Below the pieces are notes generated by a model. It did not search any database, was not told where the DNA came from, and saw only the letters and a program-made list of their open reading frames with translations. Made by a program: the position numbers and the translations under genes. From contig CAJNDS010002076.1 in the NCBI GenBank assembly GCA_905221605.1, forward strand, positions 592,463 through 656,462: a DNA stretch of 64,000 nucleotides, in the 5' to 3' direction. The DNA is from Symbiodinium natans (taxonomy: Eukaryota; Sar; Dinophyceae; Suessiales; Symbiodiniaceae). Shown here piece by piece: positions 1 to 12,600 of the stretch; position 1 is the stretch's first letter; each line of letters opens with the position of its first letter.

Positions 1-880
1 AATGGTTCTTGGGTTCCGGACGCAGGCTTGGGGTGCCTGAACCCTAACCCTAAACCTTAAACCCTGTTGTCAGGCGCGTTCTTGTGCCCCTTTGTGCATT
101 CTGAGTCGAAGGCTTTCTGGGGCTTTCCGTTGCGAACCCGTGCTGCCTCAAATTGCAAGTGCTTTCCCTCCACTCTCTGAACTCCTAAAGGCTGAATTGG
201 CTTGTAAGCTACTAAACCCTACAAGAAACATCGGAAAGCCATCGAAAATCACAAACATACTCATAAGAGCCCTACAAACCTTCCAAAGAACCCTGTCTGA
301 AACCCTACAAACCTACGGGGGTCTTTGGGAGCCTCGAGGCCGAGATGTCGTGGCCGCGGCCCTGCTTTGGGGCCTCGCACCGAAGAGCGCACGCGCTGAC
401 GTGGGCGAAGGCCCTGAGTTCACTCTGATCACAGGGTTCCCCCCCCCTTCCCCTTTGTGGCTGAGGGTTGGGCTTAGGTTTTAGGGCGTAGGGTTCTACT
501 CGCAGGGATTTAGGCCTTCATAGGGCTGAGCTTTGAGGGCTTAAACGTTTAGGTTTTAGGGCGTTGGGGTTTTCGGGTCATGATATTCTAAGGTACTCCC
601 TTCGCCCCCCGGTGGTGTGCTGGGGTGGTTTCAGGTGTGAGGGCTTTTGGTTTTGGGCTCTGATGTGGTAATTAGGGTTTCAGGGCTTAGGCTTTCAGGC
701 TGGGGGTTTTAGGGCTTGTTGGGTTTGAGGCTTAGGGTTTTTGAGTTTGGGCATGGGGCTTGACGACTTTGGGTCCCTAACCCGATCAAGTCAGGGCCTT
801 AAGACCTTCAGACCGGGCCAGGGCCCGGAAACGCCAGACCCAACTTAAAGGCGTTTGGGTTTTTTCTTTTTGCAGTGCCA
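1..880. repeat. degenerate telomere-like tract, no gene seen
   Basis: Bases 43-66 hold CCCTAA/CCCTAAA units and bases 470-760 hold many TTTAGGG-like and GGGTTT pieces on the other strand, all imperfect. Dinoflagellate telomeres are TTTAGGG arrays, so this is best read as old interstitial telomere-type sequence or telomere-adjacent sequence. The reading frame at 92-484 has no exon-like codon bias and was not accepted as a gene. Confidence 0.5.
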
Positions 881-893
881 TCCGTGACCGAAG

Positions 894-1023
894 GCGACAG
901 CCTTCCTGCTGGTGCCCGGCAGGAGCCCATCAGTCCCTGAGGGACTCTCAAGGATCCTGGAGAACATTGGAAATGCAGTGCTTTGCCCTTCTGGAGTGCT
1001 GCAGGAGGACCGCATCCGCAAAG
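894..1023 (+). CDS. exon-like segment
   Basis: Open frame of 43 codons after an AG at 892-893, ending AAAG|GC, a typical dinoflagellate GC donor. The peptide includes EGLSRILENIGNAVL and GVLQEDRIRK and the codons favour C/G in the third position. Out-phase is 1, matching the segment at 1106. Confidence 0.4.
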
Positions 1024-2947
1024 GCTTGGATGTTTTGGCCTGAGGTCTGCTCCGGTGCTCAAACAATCCAGCGAGCTGAGAAAGGCTGAGAGCAACCCCT
1101 TGCAGCACAACCGCGTCGATTCGAGGCATGGAAGAAGCTCCCGGAGAAGCTGCAAACCGCCGAGGACAAAGACAAGGCGAGATCTTCTAAGGCTGCTCAA
1201 GAGGGAGGTTCACTGGGCACTCAGACCTCGGGCTTAGAACAAGTAGGAACAGCAGACCGGGTATCACTGGAGGAGCGGAAGACCTTTCCAAAAAGCTTAT
1301 GGCTTTTAAATGGATTTGTCGATTAGCCGTGTTGTTTCCATGTTTCCATGCCGGCGTGCCTTTTCTGGCATGAACGGTGGGATGGACGATTCCGCAAGCT
1401 CCAGTCATCCTAGCGAATCGAGAGTTCTGTAGAGTCACTGTCCTGAAAGTCGCATGTGCAAGTTCAAGGCAGGTGAATTGTGCAAATGAGCTGCGGGCGC
1501 TGGACATTCTTACAAGCACTTGGCATTGGATGTCGTGCCAGGAGTGGGACGACACCATTGGCTTTTTGAGGCACACGGCTGAGCCGGTACAGAGTGCTGA
1601 GCCTGCTCACTGCGGCATTCAAGCATCGGAGGTGAGGTCAGCTCGGTTCTTCTTTAGGAAAAACTCATCATGCTCCTGTGACTGTGACGACGAAGTTGAG
1701 GCGCATCTACGGGCTCAACGACGACATGAAATACCTGACGCGAGGTGCCACGGCGACGAACAAACAGGGTGTCTCACAGAGGTGTTTGAAGTTTGGAGTT
1801 TCGAAAGCTGTTTCTCATTCCAGACACCCAAAGGAGTTAAAGGTCTTTTTCAGTGTCAGACTGTGATCCGAGACTCCCTCTAAACAACTCCCCACAACCT
1901 CTGAAGCCTGAGTCTCGTTGTTCCTGGAGTTCCAGAGATCACTTGAGGAGTCGAGGTACGTTTGGACCCAGCAACTCGGGGTCCTGAAGTTCCTGAAGCC
2001 AATGCAAGGATTCCGCGGCGACAAGAAGCAGAATGCCAGGGCCTAGTTGACCTAAGCTGGCACTCATGAGCTGAGCACGCTGCCTACCTGCCGATCCGCT
2101 AAGAAGTCCATCGACATAGCCCTTGCACAGAAACTCAACACAATGACTCTGGGACCTCGCAGCCCCTGAAGGCCGAAGCCCTCATTGAGAAGTTCAGGAA
2201 GCAAGTCAAGGCAAGCGACAAGCGAATTCGGGCGGGAGGAGTGAGGCAAGCTGCAAGTTGGGCCGTGCTGAGCTGGGCCATTTCTTCTTGCAATCTTCTT
2301 CTCAACAAAAGGTGGGATTTGCGCACACTTGTGATGTTTTTAGTGCGGCTGCTGATCCTCTGCTGGCCGTCTGATGCTGCTGACTGTCACTGCCTGCACC
2401 CCGAGGCATCGGACAAGCCTGTGAAGGCAAAGGCCCGCGGGGAATGGGACTGCGAAGTCGATTGCCCCGAAGCGAGGAGGCCTTATTCAGAAAGGTTACA
2501 GAAGGGTCCGGTTTGTGCGCCGGGGTCCATGCACGTGTTTTAAACTTAAACTTAAACAACATCCCTGTGCCTTTAACGCCTCTATACCTGTCACGCCAAC
2601 CAGGCTTCCAGAGTGCAGGGTGACAAGGAAAACGACGCCGCTCATGTTCAGGGCGTCACTTCAAAGTGGTTATTCACCTCAGGTTTCACTTGGCAAGGCA
2701 ACAGGGGGCAGTGCCTGGATCGTAACTGACTGATAGTTTGTAAGCAGCACAACCACCACCACCACCACCGCCACCACCACAAGAAGAACCTTTTAGATGA
2801 TAAGTCTACAGTCTTTGTGCCAGAGGCCAAGGGTTTCAGCATTGCCAATCACTGGTGCCTGGGAAGGATTTCGACAAGGTCATGGAGTATCACAAGGAGA
2901 TCACCGCGTACATCGAAGAGCAGGGAGCCCTTGAGGGAAGTCATCTC
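894..2947 (+). CDS. unrecognised multi-exon gene, partial model
   Basis: Ten short + strand segments have high third-position GC, an AG just before them and GT, GC or GA just after: 894-1023, 1106-1242, 1473-1631, 1658-1744, 1913-1947, 1972-2040, 2104-2124, 2163-2210, 2406-2479 and 2867-2947. Splice phases agree between most neighbours (for example 1023 and 1106 share phase 1, and 1744 and 1913 share phase 1). The exception is 1631 to 1658, where only a 26-base gap with the wrong phase remains. The peptides are hydrophilic and rich in Lys, Glu and Arg, and the last one (FDKVMEYHKEITAYIEE) resembles one TPR helix pair. No family is recognised and neither start nor stop is identified. It could be a decayed copy. 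Confidence 0.4.
1106..1242 (+). CDS. exon-like segment, charged
   Basis: Begins after TTGCAG and ends before GTAGGA. The frame gives FEAWKKLPEKLQTAEDKDKA followed by a Ser/Gly/Gln-rich stretch. It enters in phase 1 and leaves in phase 0. The frame is closed upstream by a TGA at about 1088, which fits an exon start here. Confidence 0.4.
1473..1631 (+). CDS. exon-like segment, Trp-rich
   Basis: 53 codons, phase 0 at both ends, acceptor CAG at 1470-1472 and donor GTGAGG. The peptide contains NELRALDILTSTWHWMSCQ and EWDDTIGFLRHTAEP. Unrecognised. Confidence 0.4.
1658..1744 (+). CDS. exon-like segment
   Basis: The frame giving VTVTTKLRRIYGLNDDMKYL has almost only G or C in third codon positions, which the competing frame (EVEAHLRAQ...) does not. 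It needs phase 1 on entry, which does not match the phase 0 exit at 1631; either a frameshift or a missing exon lies between. Donor is GAG|GTGCC. Confidence 0.35.
1913..2210 (+). CDS. four clustered exon-like segments
   Basis: Segments 1913-1947 (SLFLEFQRSLE, GA donor), 1972-2040 (VLKFLKPMQGFRGDKKQNAR, GC donor), 2104-2124 (KSIDIAL) and 2163-2210 (PLKAEALIEKFRKQVK, GC donor) join in consistent phase. The gaps are very short (24, 63 and 38 bases), so some may be true tiny introns and some may be insertions or frameshifts in a decayed gene. Confidence 0.35.
2406..2479 (+). CDS. exon-like segment
   Basis: Starts after CCCCGAG and enters in phase 0; ends AGGAG|GC in phase 2. Peptide ASDKPVKAKARGEWDCEV, lysine-rich then acidic. 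Unrecognised. Confidence 0.35.
2750..2780 (+). repeat. (CCA)n microsatellite
   Basis: Short run of CCA/ACC trinucleotides with one CCG interruption, in probable intron sequence. A second run of (ATC)n lies at 2967-2999. Confidence 0.8.
2867..2947 (+). CDS. exon-like segment with TPR-like helix pair
   Basis: Acceptor GGGAAG, donor GTAGGC, 27 codons in phase 0. FDKVMEYHKEITAYIEEQGA resembles the A/B helices of one tetratricopeptide repeat (DFxKAxEYHxxxLxIxxxxG), but a single unit is not enough to assign the family. Confidence 0.4.
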
Positions 2948-4101
2948 GTAGGCCATTGGTAGGCATCATCATCATCATCATCATCATCACCATCATCTCA
3001 GTCTCCGGTTCTGTGAGTCAGAGAATCTTAGAACACCGCCTCCCTCGAAACCTCGCTTCATCTCGCTTCGCAATAAACAGGCCTCCTGCGCTCACAATGC
3101 CGAAAGCAACGATGGCCTTGCTGCACCAACCATCCCAGAGCCTTCTGTGCTGAGCTGGGAATCTTGCCACCCAGGTTTCAGACGTATCTGCTTGACGCCA
3201 CAGAGGCGTGGTCGGAAAACCACACGGTGCTCTGGGATTTTGGGCACCCAACCTCAACGCCCAACTCTTGCAAGAAACCGCTTCTAAGTGCATGTACACG
3301 CACCCCCCCACACAGACACACTCAGGGGGGGAGGGGGGGGGGGGGACACTCTGGTTAGCAGCCCAAGCACAGGAGCTCACCACGGAGGCAGAGGCCGAGG
3401 ATATCTCCTGAGAGCTCGGGGGCCTTCCTGGATTTTGGACCCAAAGCTCAATGGAGCAGCTGGACAAGGGTTCATATTATTTGGTTCTGGGTCGTATGTG
3501 TTGTCCGAACTTGGTATAGGGCCAAGACTACAACACCTCCTGCTTCTGCTTCAGATGGCTTGCGACCGAGCCGTAGTCGTATGGTGCCACATGCCCAAAC
3601 TCCATTGCCCATCTGCCTCAACCCGGCAATTGTTTAGCGACAGAGTGACTCCACTCTGCCTCCGTCATTTAAAAGCCGTGGTCGGTTCAACTGGCTGACA
3701 ATTTTCGCTTCTCGCCGTAGTGCGACTGGAGAGTGCATTCGCCTGAGCGCCATTTTCTGAACAAGGTGGTTCATTGCTTGTGAACTCCGCGAACAAAAGT
3801 CCCACGTGGATCATTTCGGGGCCAAGGCCCCAAGGCCTTTGCATATACTGCTTCACGGATTCGTACAGTAGGTTAGATGTCTTTCAAAGCCTCTCGTCAC
3901 ACCGGAAATAAGAAGAACATGAGCCCTGAAACGTGAAAGCTTGTCTCCGAGCCCGTGAGAGACGTGAGGATCCCCACTATACCACTGGCACTCTTGTGAT
4001 TGAATCGTACGATCCTCAATAGCATGACCGTCAACCCTGCTTCAAGGAGTTACTGCTTCGGTTTCGACTTATCATGAAGACACGATCTGGGGTGAACGGA
4101 G

Positions 4102-4201
4102 GCGTCGCAGATACGCAGGGAGCAGAGCGTGGAAATGAGGGAACTAAAGCGGAAACCATGGAAAGCGGAAGTTGATGTGGATTTAGAGTCGTTCAGGGCA
4201 G
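4102..4201 (+). CDS. exon-like segment, coiled-coil character
   Basis: After ACGGAG and before GTGCAG. The frame reads ASQIRREQSVEMRELKRKPW and continues KAEVDVDLESFRA; it is highly charged and is closed upstream by a TGA. Out-phase 1. Could belong to the gene at 0.9-3 kb or to another gene; no neighbour links it. Confidence 0.35.
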
Positions 4202-5131
4202 GTGCAGTGGGTTCGGCTTTGAGCGACTTTCCCTGAAGAAAAGTGTTGACAAGTTTGTGTGTCTTACCTTCGGAAGCACACACGACCGACATGCTTGGAG
4301 AAAGTGTGCGGATCTTGTCATGTTAACCACTGGAATTTCGAGGATCGGGGCCTCAGCACCAGTTCGAGTTCCCATGAAGCTTTGTAAATTGTACCGGCGC
4401 AAGCCTCATGATTGCGATTGCCCATTACGCCATTCCAGATGATCGGCTTCTTGGTTCAAGCTTGACTCAGGACGAAGTGTGTTGTCTACATTTGATTTCT
4501 TGCAGGTCCGTCATACACTGCAGGAAGCCCCGTGAGCCCAACTCTCCGCATGAGGCGCTTGCATCAACCACTCATGGCATCATGCTTTGACGGCGCGATT
4601 AACAGAGATTCAGTCTACCACATGTCCGTTGGGTGTCCAGCCGCACGTCTGACGAGTCAAGCACGGCCCAGGTCCAACTTATTTCTGTGAGCCTGCAAAT
4701 GGAAATCGTGGAGCAGCGGCTACACTGAAACGTTCAAGACAGTCTCCCAGCATGTGAAGGTGTGCAAAGATTCAGAAAGCAGGAGCACGCCTGATAGTTT
4801 GTCAGTACTGTCGGGAAAGCCACTGAGGATATTGCTGGATTAGCCTTTCCAGCACCTCGGGCCACCGAGCGTGGTCCTTCATGGAACAGGCAAGAAAAGA
4901 CGCACAAGCTTCACCTAAGATTTGCCGAGCCCAACCCACCCAAACTCATCCCCAAAACACAGCATAAGCCACTTCAACGTCGTGCTTGGAACGACGTGTG
5001 CCAGTCTCTGTTCCTTGAAATCACAGGCCTGACCCTGGGCTCTTGATGGTTTAGCGGCCCTGCCCTGAAGAGGGGCAAGCAGGGCTGGGTTACAAGTGCC
5101 TTCAGTGCGGTTCATATGTGTTCTTCGCAAG

Positions 5132-5196
5132 TCCACCGGGGCTGTTGAAAGTCAAGTCATCACTGCGAATCTGAAACGAATCTCCCACCATTACGG
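5132..5196 (+). CDS. exon-like segment with canonical GTGAGG donor
   Basis: Begins after TTCGCAAG and ends at GG|GTGAGG. Peptide TGAVESQVITANLKRISHHY, heptad-compatible. No family recognised. Confidence 0.35.
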
Positions 5197-6234
5197 GTGA
5201 GGGTATTCAAGCCAACGCTAAGATCCAAGAGACCGTGCTCCTACTGAGGTTTGTTGGAACCTTTCCAGGAGTAGTCTACCTAAGGCAGCACTCGTTCTGC
5301 CTGTTCTGCATGGTGCCACGAAAGTGCAACGTCTAACCTCGAAAGCGCGTGCCTTGTAGACCCACAGTCTCGAAGCAACCAGTGTGCTGATTCGCAACTT
5401 TTTGGGACCTCTAAAGATATTGTTCTTAAGTATGCCGAAAATGTCTTTCAATGACGAGCTCTGCGGAAGATGTCGTGAGACGTGCCGAAGCTGCATGAGG
5501 GTTTGCTGATCGCTCAGCTGACACTTCTGGGGCAAGGGCACGTTTTGCTCTTCCACTTCAATGAAGATAAGATTGGAGCCAGCCCCACACTGCACCTGTA
5601 CCGGGGCAGCTGCGTGCCTGACGAGCTCTGGCAGCCAGCTGGGGCCACAAAGACCGATACTGCTAGGTCCACCACCTGTCAGCCACGAACGCCTTTGTCT
5701 CAGCTGTCAGAAGCGAGAAAAGCTAAGACAACAGCCAAGGAGGGTTGTGGCCTCTCCCTTTGCGCCATCTGCTCGTGTCCCTCCATTCCTGGCGATTCTG
5801 TTGTCATTCATACCAGGTATCATTGCAAGCTTCACCCAGCTGTTGTTACAGGGGAGTCGGAGGCTCAGGCCTCTAAATCTAGTCGCTTAGATTTTTTATT
5901 CTGAGGCATATGGGGCTGCGCCTGCAGGATTTTATCCCTGTCGTATGGCTGAGAAAAAGTCCCGCCTTTTGTCCGAGTGCCATGATTCTACAGGGCTCAA
6001 GCCCAAAGATTTTAGTCTCTGCACTGGGGTCCGGCCTCGGGACTTGATCCAGATAAATCCCTGGGCCTGACCCCTCCATGCATGTCCACCCTCGGCTGTT
6101 GTGGTTGTTGAAGATGGGCACCTTTCGGCTTGTGTCATGTGGGCATTAGTTTGCGCGAGCATTGCGCGAGAGCACTGTACTATAGGTATATGAAGAATTC
6201 TGAAGATTTTTGAGGTGACTTGCCTCGTCTAGAG

Positions 6235-6270
6235 GGTGCTCCGCTCGGTGCTCCGCTCGGTGCTCCGCTG
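6235..6270 (+). repeat. three copies of a 12-bp tandem repeat
   Basis: GGTGCTCCGCTC repeated three times, the last copy with one change at its end. It lies in sequence with no other supported feature. Confidence 0.9.
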
Positions 6271-6321
6271 CATGCTTTGGCTGCGTGCCACGGCCATCAA
6301 CTGCCTCTTCCAACCGACAAG

Positions 6322-6479
6322 GTGCGTGCCAAAATCGTTCCTGTCGTGGGAGATCTTCAGCATCAAGGACACTGGCGAGCGCCCGCATGCGCCAGATGGT
6401 TTTGCTGTCAGCCCTGGATGAGTTTGGCCACCCTTGTGTGGGAGCTGTCTTGGACCTTCCGAGACTGCTGCTGTCCAAT
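6322..6479 (+). CDS. two adjoining exon-like segments in different frames
   Basis: 6322-6367 reads CVPKSFLSWEIFSIK with strong third-position GC; 6396-6479 reads MVLLSALDEFGHPCVGAVLD in another frame, also GC3-rich, with AG just before it and GA just after. The two join in phase 0 only if 6368-6395 (28 bases, GA...AG) is removed. That is either an extremely short intron or a frameshift in a decaying gene. Product unrecognised. Confidence 0.3.
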
Positions 6480-6699
6480 GACGTTTTTACCGCAGGTCGG
6501 CGGCCTTTCTGGCCGATTCTCCACGCCCGACTACTGTGCACTTGGTTTGAGGGCATGGGCACGGGATGTCTGACATCGCCAGAGCAAAGACGCTCAGGCC
6601 CTGTGTGCTTGAGTACCAGCCTCACTGCATGTTCAGAGCACACCTTGCTCTCTGTTGATCAGAGGCCGCTTTGCTTTGCTGCAAGATTCCGTAACGACA

Positions 6700-9600
6700 C
6701 GGTATCCCTTCGTCATTAGCGGAGTGCCGGCCCAGGATTGCATGTCGGTGTCTGTGTGTCGGGAGGGATTGCTGCATTGCATGCAGGCATCAGGGGCAAA
6801 CGCGATTTACCCGTCCAAAGGGCAATCACCACGCGAACCTTGGACAAAGTTCGTTCAAGCCTCGCGCCTTCGTCGAAGCTTCCCCGCCTTCGTCGAGGCT
6901 TGTTCAGGTTCAGGGTTCGTCGACCCCGCTGGGCGGCAAGTTGAGAGGTGGGAAGTGAAGAAGATCAGGCTCGGCAAGCGCAGCTTCGGTAACCCTTCTC
7001 TTGTCTTCATCGAAGTCGCCTGACTTCGCCGAGGTTGGTTTTGGAGGTTTTGGGCTTACAAGGTTCGCCCAAAGCCGGCTGGGGGTACGCCTTTGGGGGG
7101 TCCCTTCTGTTCGGCCCTTAAGGCAGCATGTTTGTCCATCAACAAATCCCCCAAAGCTCAGCGCTCCCTGTGGCCTGCATATAAGGTGGCACCTTTAGGA
7201 TCGTCAGGCTTACGAGTGAGTTTAGAGAAAGGCAGGGCAAGCAAGATACCGCCCGAACAAGTCCCCAGCCTTGCCACAGACACGTTCAGTGTTTCTGGCT
7301 GCGTGCCGCCATGGCTGATTATCCCTAAACCCTAAACCCAGCAACCTCCCAGCTCCGACCCAAAATGGTACATGTTACAAAACTCCTTTCCGCGCAGCGA
7401 GCGCTTCAAAAACTCGACAGAATTCCTCAGTTTGCGAGGGTCTTAAATGGTCAGGCCACCATGGTCAGATCCCATCCCAGAACCATTTTAGACCCTGCCC
7501 GACAATGAACCTTTGACATGTTAATTTTTGTAGATGCACCCAGCTGCCGGGATGCCCCTGGCTCCATGAAGCGCATGCGAGCGCTGGAATCTTGCACGCA
7601 AGGTGCACATTCAACGCAAGCAAGCAGCTGTAGGTGCCCGATCCACAGGCTGCTGTTGCTGCTGGCTACTGCTGGCATCCAATCAGTTCTTGCAGCTTTT
7701 GGAGATGCCTCCGAGAGGGCCTGCAGTGGCCTGTAGGTTATTCATGCTACCCAGCTTCCCTGGTTGCACAATGTTGCTTTCGCATTAGCTCCGTCTCCAG
7801 TTCACAAGCCTCAGCGCGTTGAGGCCATTGTTTTACAAATGTTGCAGAGTTTGCAGGGTGGCCCCCGGTCACAGCACGTCACCACGCACGCCTTGTTCAG
7901 AGCGCGCGCGCGGTGCCGCGCTCTTCGTGCCTGCTCTTTTGCAGAGATGCTCCCAGGATGATGAGATGGTTGTAGCCACAGAGCACAGGGCATGGGACCA
8001 CACCTTGACATCTGAAGCTTCGTGGGCTGGTGGTTCTGGAAGCTCGCCCCACTAGATGCTGTTGAGGTGTTTCAAGGACCTTTGGCACTTGGGAAAGCCT
8101 TGGAGCAGGCCCGTGGAGGAGTGGGGCACGCCAGAGCCTCTTTTCCAGCGACATGGATCTCTGAAAGCCCGAAAGCAAAGGACTTATCACATCTGGTGTC
8201 CTGTCATCTACAAGCGGGCGGTTCATGCGAAGAACCCCAATGTGTTCACAACTGCCGGCAGGGAGGCCTGTCCTGCCGTGGATTACTAGATGCCTCCACA
8301 TTGAGGACAGCGGACCTCGATGGGCACTGATGATCGGCCAAGTCTTGGGTATTTCGTGACCCCCAACAACACAAGCTCAAAAGTTGCGTGGTCTGCATGA
8401 CCAGGATCCTCCAATCTACAACAATGTCGCGGTATCGGGCGCCTAAATACTTGAACCGGGATGGGCGCGGCGGGAGCACAGTCCTCCCAGTCTGATGCCC
8501 GAACAGACGGCACTCAGACACTGCGTGGTCTCACGACACGCCAACAGACGTCAAAGGGGCAGTCAGTCTCCTGAACCACAGTTCCTAACAACGAGTTTTA
8601 GGGGTTGGTTTTAGTTCTTTGTCAGGTTGAGCAATGACAACGCCTGCATGCTGGGATGTTTGGCCTTTTGAACAGCAAGAGGCGGCTACCGGCTTGAAAA
8701 GAGTCCTGTGTGGGTGCTGCAATGTACGTATATCAATGTGAGAATTCCCGAATCTGCACAAAATGCCAGGACCGACTCACTTGCTAGTCTTGCCAGGTGT
8801 GCTCACAGTTCGGCTTAGGGTCTGTACTAGGCTTGCTGCCCTACTTGATTCCCTTAAATCGTGAAGACCGAAGCCCGATGAAGTTGCAAAGCCCTGAAAC
8901 CCCTCCATATTGCAGAAAAGCATTTCCCATCTCCAGAAACCGTCCAGCCATCATTGTCAGGGCTCATTCGAGGCCGATGCTCCTCTGACGACACCGCGGC
9001 CGTTTCAGTTTCAGTTAGAAGTGACTCTCATGACCGCAAGAGCAAGTTGTTAGCTGAAACAAGATTGAGCACACATGAAGCATGCAGCGAAGTCAAGCCT
9101 TCTCATGCCGCAGCAGCGACAGCGACACACAATCAGCACTCGACAGTTGGCTTATGCTGTCAACCTCGGCCGACAGGCCTTGGTGACAGGCACACTTTAC
9201 TTTACTACCCCTCGACATCATAGCCTTGAAGACAGCCCCACCCCCCAGACCCTTATGCTCCAAGTTTGAGGATTTAGGAGGTCGCTGTGCTGGCTTCTGG
9301 GCCCGGATGTTGGACGACAGCCAATACCACGAGCTCCCCTCGCCGCGTAGCCGCGCACTCGCAACAGAGAGAAGGCTGCAAAGTTTAGTTCCGACAATCG
9401 TATTGATTCAAAAAGTTGCACACGCATGTTGGTCTTGTTTAAAACGACTAGGCCCACAGATTTCGAGCCGAAACCTACATTGAATTTGATTTGCGGCAGC
9501 CGTATTGATCCTGGGTTTGCTGTTGGCAGAATGCCTATCGACGTATCCCACAGGGGCAAGGGTTAAGGGGACGCTCCATCTGCTTTGCCCCCTGAAGACT

Positions 9601-12600
9601 TGAGACATCCTGAGACATCCTGGCAATGCCCCCCACCCAAATGTTTCAGGAACCAGCCTTGACGTCTCAAAATAAATTCAGAGCAGATCCCCCGGGATGG
9701 TGCGGCACAGAGGCCATACCGAAAGACAGCAGAAACCTTCATCGTCGATTATTGGAGGGGTGAGAGCGAGAGAAAGCCAAATCTCTGACTGGACACAACT
9801 CTGGCATTGTTTATATTGCACGTCCAAAGCCCTGAAGCCAAAACCGGCTTATGCAAAGGCGACGAGCCTAAGCTGGCAGCGGCTGGGAGCTCGTCCCTGA
9901 CGCTGCGCTGGCGGGTGCCTGGATTGTTGGAGCTACAGTTTCGGTTCTTTTTCACAGAGAGGGGCTTCAATGGATGAGTCATGGGTTTACGGTCTAGTTG
10001 GGTCTAGGGTTCTTCGTCTTCAGATTCTTCGGGACAAGAAGGGAGGGTGGGTGTGGTTGAAAGTGATAACCATGTGTGTGTGTGACAATGGTGCACGTTG
10101 GACAGTGTGATGACTCAGCACATCTGGTGTGCTGATGGTTGCCATCGCTGCAAGCAGGATCAGTTCTTGTTTCGAACACTTCGTGCAGACTCCACATGGC
10201 TACGTAAGCATTCGGCAAGTGCTGGCAAGCCAGGCTCAATCCAAGGCATCAGCAGCTTCGAACAGTTTCTTTCTTGTATGAGGTGTCTTGTCTCCCCTGC
10301 CGATCCCCCAAAAAACTATTGCCGGTTGGCAGCTGCGGCTTTGGCAATTGAAGGTGCCGGCAGACACACAGCCTGAAGATGTCGAGGCCTTTCTGCTTGT
10401 ACTTCTCGGATTTCTTTGCTTTGCTGAGAGTTGGCCCAGTACCGGCCACATTTGAGACTGCGGATTACCGTCGTTTGCAGGCAGAGTATCGGCCGAGCGG
10501 GTGGCTGCTCTCAGGGGCCTGGAGGCAGTGGGGCTTCGGCTTTTGAAGGTTTTTGGGTTCTGGGCCCTGAGAAACTCATTTTGGAGTGGAGAAAAACTCC
10601 TGGTGATTCATCGCATACGAAACACTAAATGCAGTATAAGTCCTATATAAAGCACAAAATGCTGTAAACCCTGTATGCCTGAGACCAGCTCGGGATTTTC
10701 GAGCTGGACCTAGATCTGAGGTCGGATTTGGCATCCTAAACACCCTGAACGCCTGGCCTTTGCTTTCCCATGCCGTGCACCTGTGGCTTCTGTGTGTTCT
10801 TTCAGTCGCTTGCCAATTTAGCAAGGCATCCTGCCTTGCAAACTCAGGCATCGTGTAACCGGCTCCAGGGGAAGTGATATAGGCCCAAGAGCCAAGCCCT
10901 TGCACAGTACGTTGTTTGGGGTCATACAGGAATTCTGGCCAGCGCCCCAGGAAAAACAAAACACAATCCAGCAACTTGTTTCAGTTGCGGCGTCGAAAAG
11001 TATCACAAGCCTTCTCAGTGAAGCAGTGCTTCTTCAGTTTTGGAACCACAAACGCTGGAGGATGGCTTGCAGTGATAACTGATAAGCGTTTGCGTGCTGC
11101 GGAAGAAAAAGCAGCCCATCGTGGCCTACTCGACACATTGTCATTGCGGCGGGAGAAGCATGCGGCAGCTACAGCAGTCGTGCTGAGCTGTACAACAGAT
11201 TTGTACAACGCAGCACCATGCAGAAGACACTCAATACTTTTACAGCCGAAGCACCCTGAAGTCCGACAGAGTACGTCTTGCTTCTAAGTCTAGATGAAAT
11301 AGGCCGCAGCCAAGCTGAGCTCCAAGACATACCTGCAACTTGTTTTCTTTTGCAGCGCTTTGCGGATCAGGGTCCAACGTTTTGGTTGCCTAAGGTGGGC
11401 GGGGGCTTGGGTCTTGGCAGCGTTGGCGCCTGGTTCTCTGGTCCCTCTTTACCGACAGTTCTGCTACATTAGCAGGCTAGCTTTGGCTAAGGAAGGAAGT
11501 TATATAATTAGAGAGTCAGAGCACTTGTCTTTGGAGGCGCCAGTCGCTTTGCGAGACCAATGACATCTACTTCCCTCCCTCGCGGATGAGCTCAAAGCCC
11601 TCCGAGACGGCTCTCGATCAGCCCGCCTTTCGGCAGTGATGGAGGGCAATAGTGACTCACGTGGCCCCCTTCATTGGGTGTCGGATTCCTGAGCTCAGAT
11701 CGAAGCTTTGGGTTGAAGCTGCAGGGAGGTGCAGAGAGGTTTCGAACTTGTCGTGGCTTCTCAGCATACGGAGTAGCGACAAGCCTTCGGACTGTGCTAC
11801 GCGCCCTCACAAGCCACAGCATTGAGAGAGCACAGGCACAGGCGCGAGAGACCTCCGCGCGAGCCGTGCTGGAGCCGCATTTGGAAGGGAGGGGCGCTTC
11901 ACAGATCACCAGAGATCAAGTCAGAGATCTAGATGGCATTGTATGTGTATGGGCTTAAGGCCCGGCAATCCTCAGCTCTCGCTGCTACTGTGCAGGTTCA
12001 CGTCACGCTACGGGGCCTTGATGCATCTTCCTACTACGATGCCAGGAACCCAGGGTCGATACAGCAGGTCACGCAGTGGGCAACAGGCTGCTTCTTTAGG
12101 TTGTGGCGCGGGTCGGCAGGGATGGAATGTCCACACAGTTAGCCGTGGCTTTTGGACAGAAGCACGTGCACGCTATGTAGGCCTGAAACGCTCGCCACTC
12201 CCAAGTTGGGCTTGCCCGCTGTTCCTCAGGTGCGATTGGCGCTGCCTTCCGCCGGCCAGCGGAGTTCGCCAAGGAGGCGCTGACTACGAGCCAAGGGAGG
12301 GCCCTATCATTTTTAAAGTGTGTCTTGGCAAATTATGAGTTGCCAAAAGAAGGACACCTCAACTCAGAGTTCTGGAACGTTTGCGGGGGTACTCGTCAAG
12401 AATGGTTGTCAGTCGTAGCTGCTTCTGGGCTTCAAGGCTCCAACTAGCAGTACTTCACAAAGTTCCAGGCTGAGCATGCCTAGGCCCTAATGCTGGACCC
12501 TGTTTAGTAGGGGCCTCCTGAACAAAGTCAAGTTCACAAGGCTATTCAGGACACCCTGACTGTTTGGGGGTGCGCCGTGGGATCCTGAATTAAGTCAAAT

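Noticed and set aside
6146-6643. Minus-strand open frame of 165 codons
   Set aside because: Antisense to GC3-biased + strand segments; repeated AEHRAEHR comes from the 12-bp tandem repeat.
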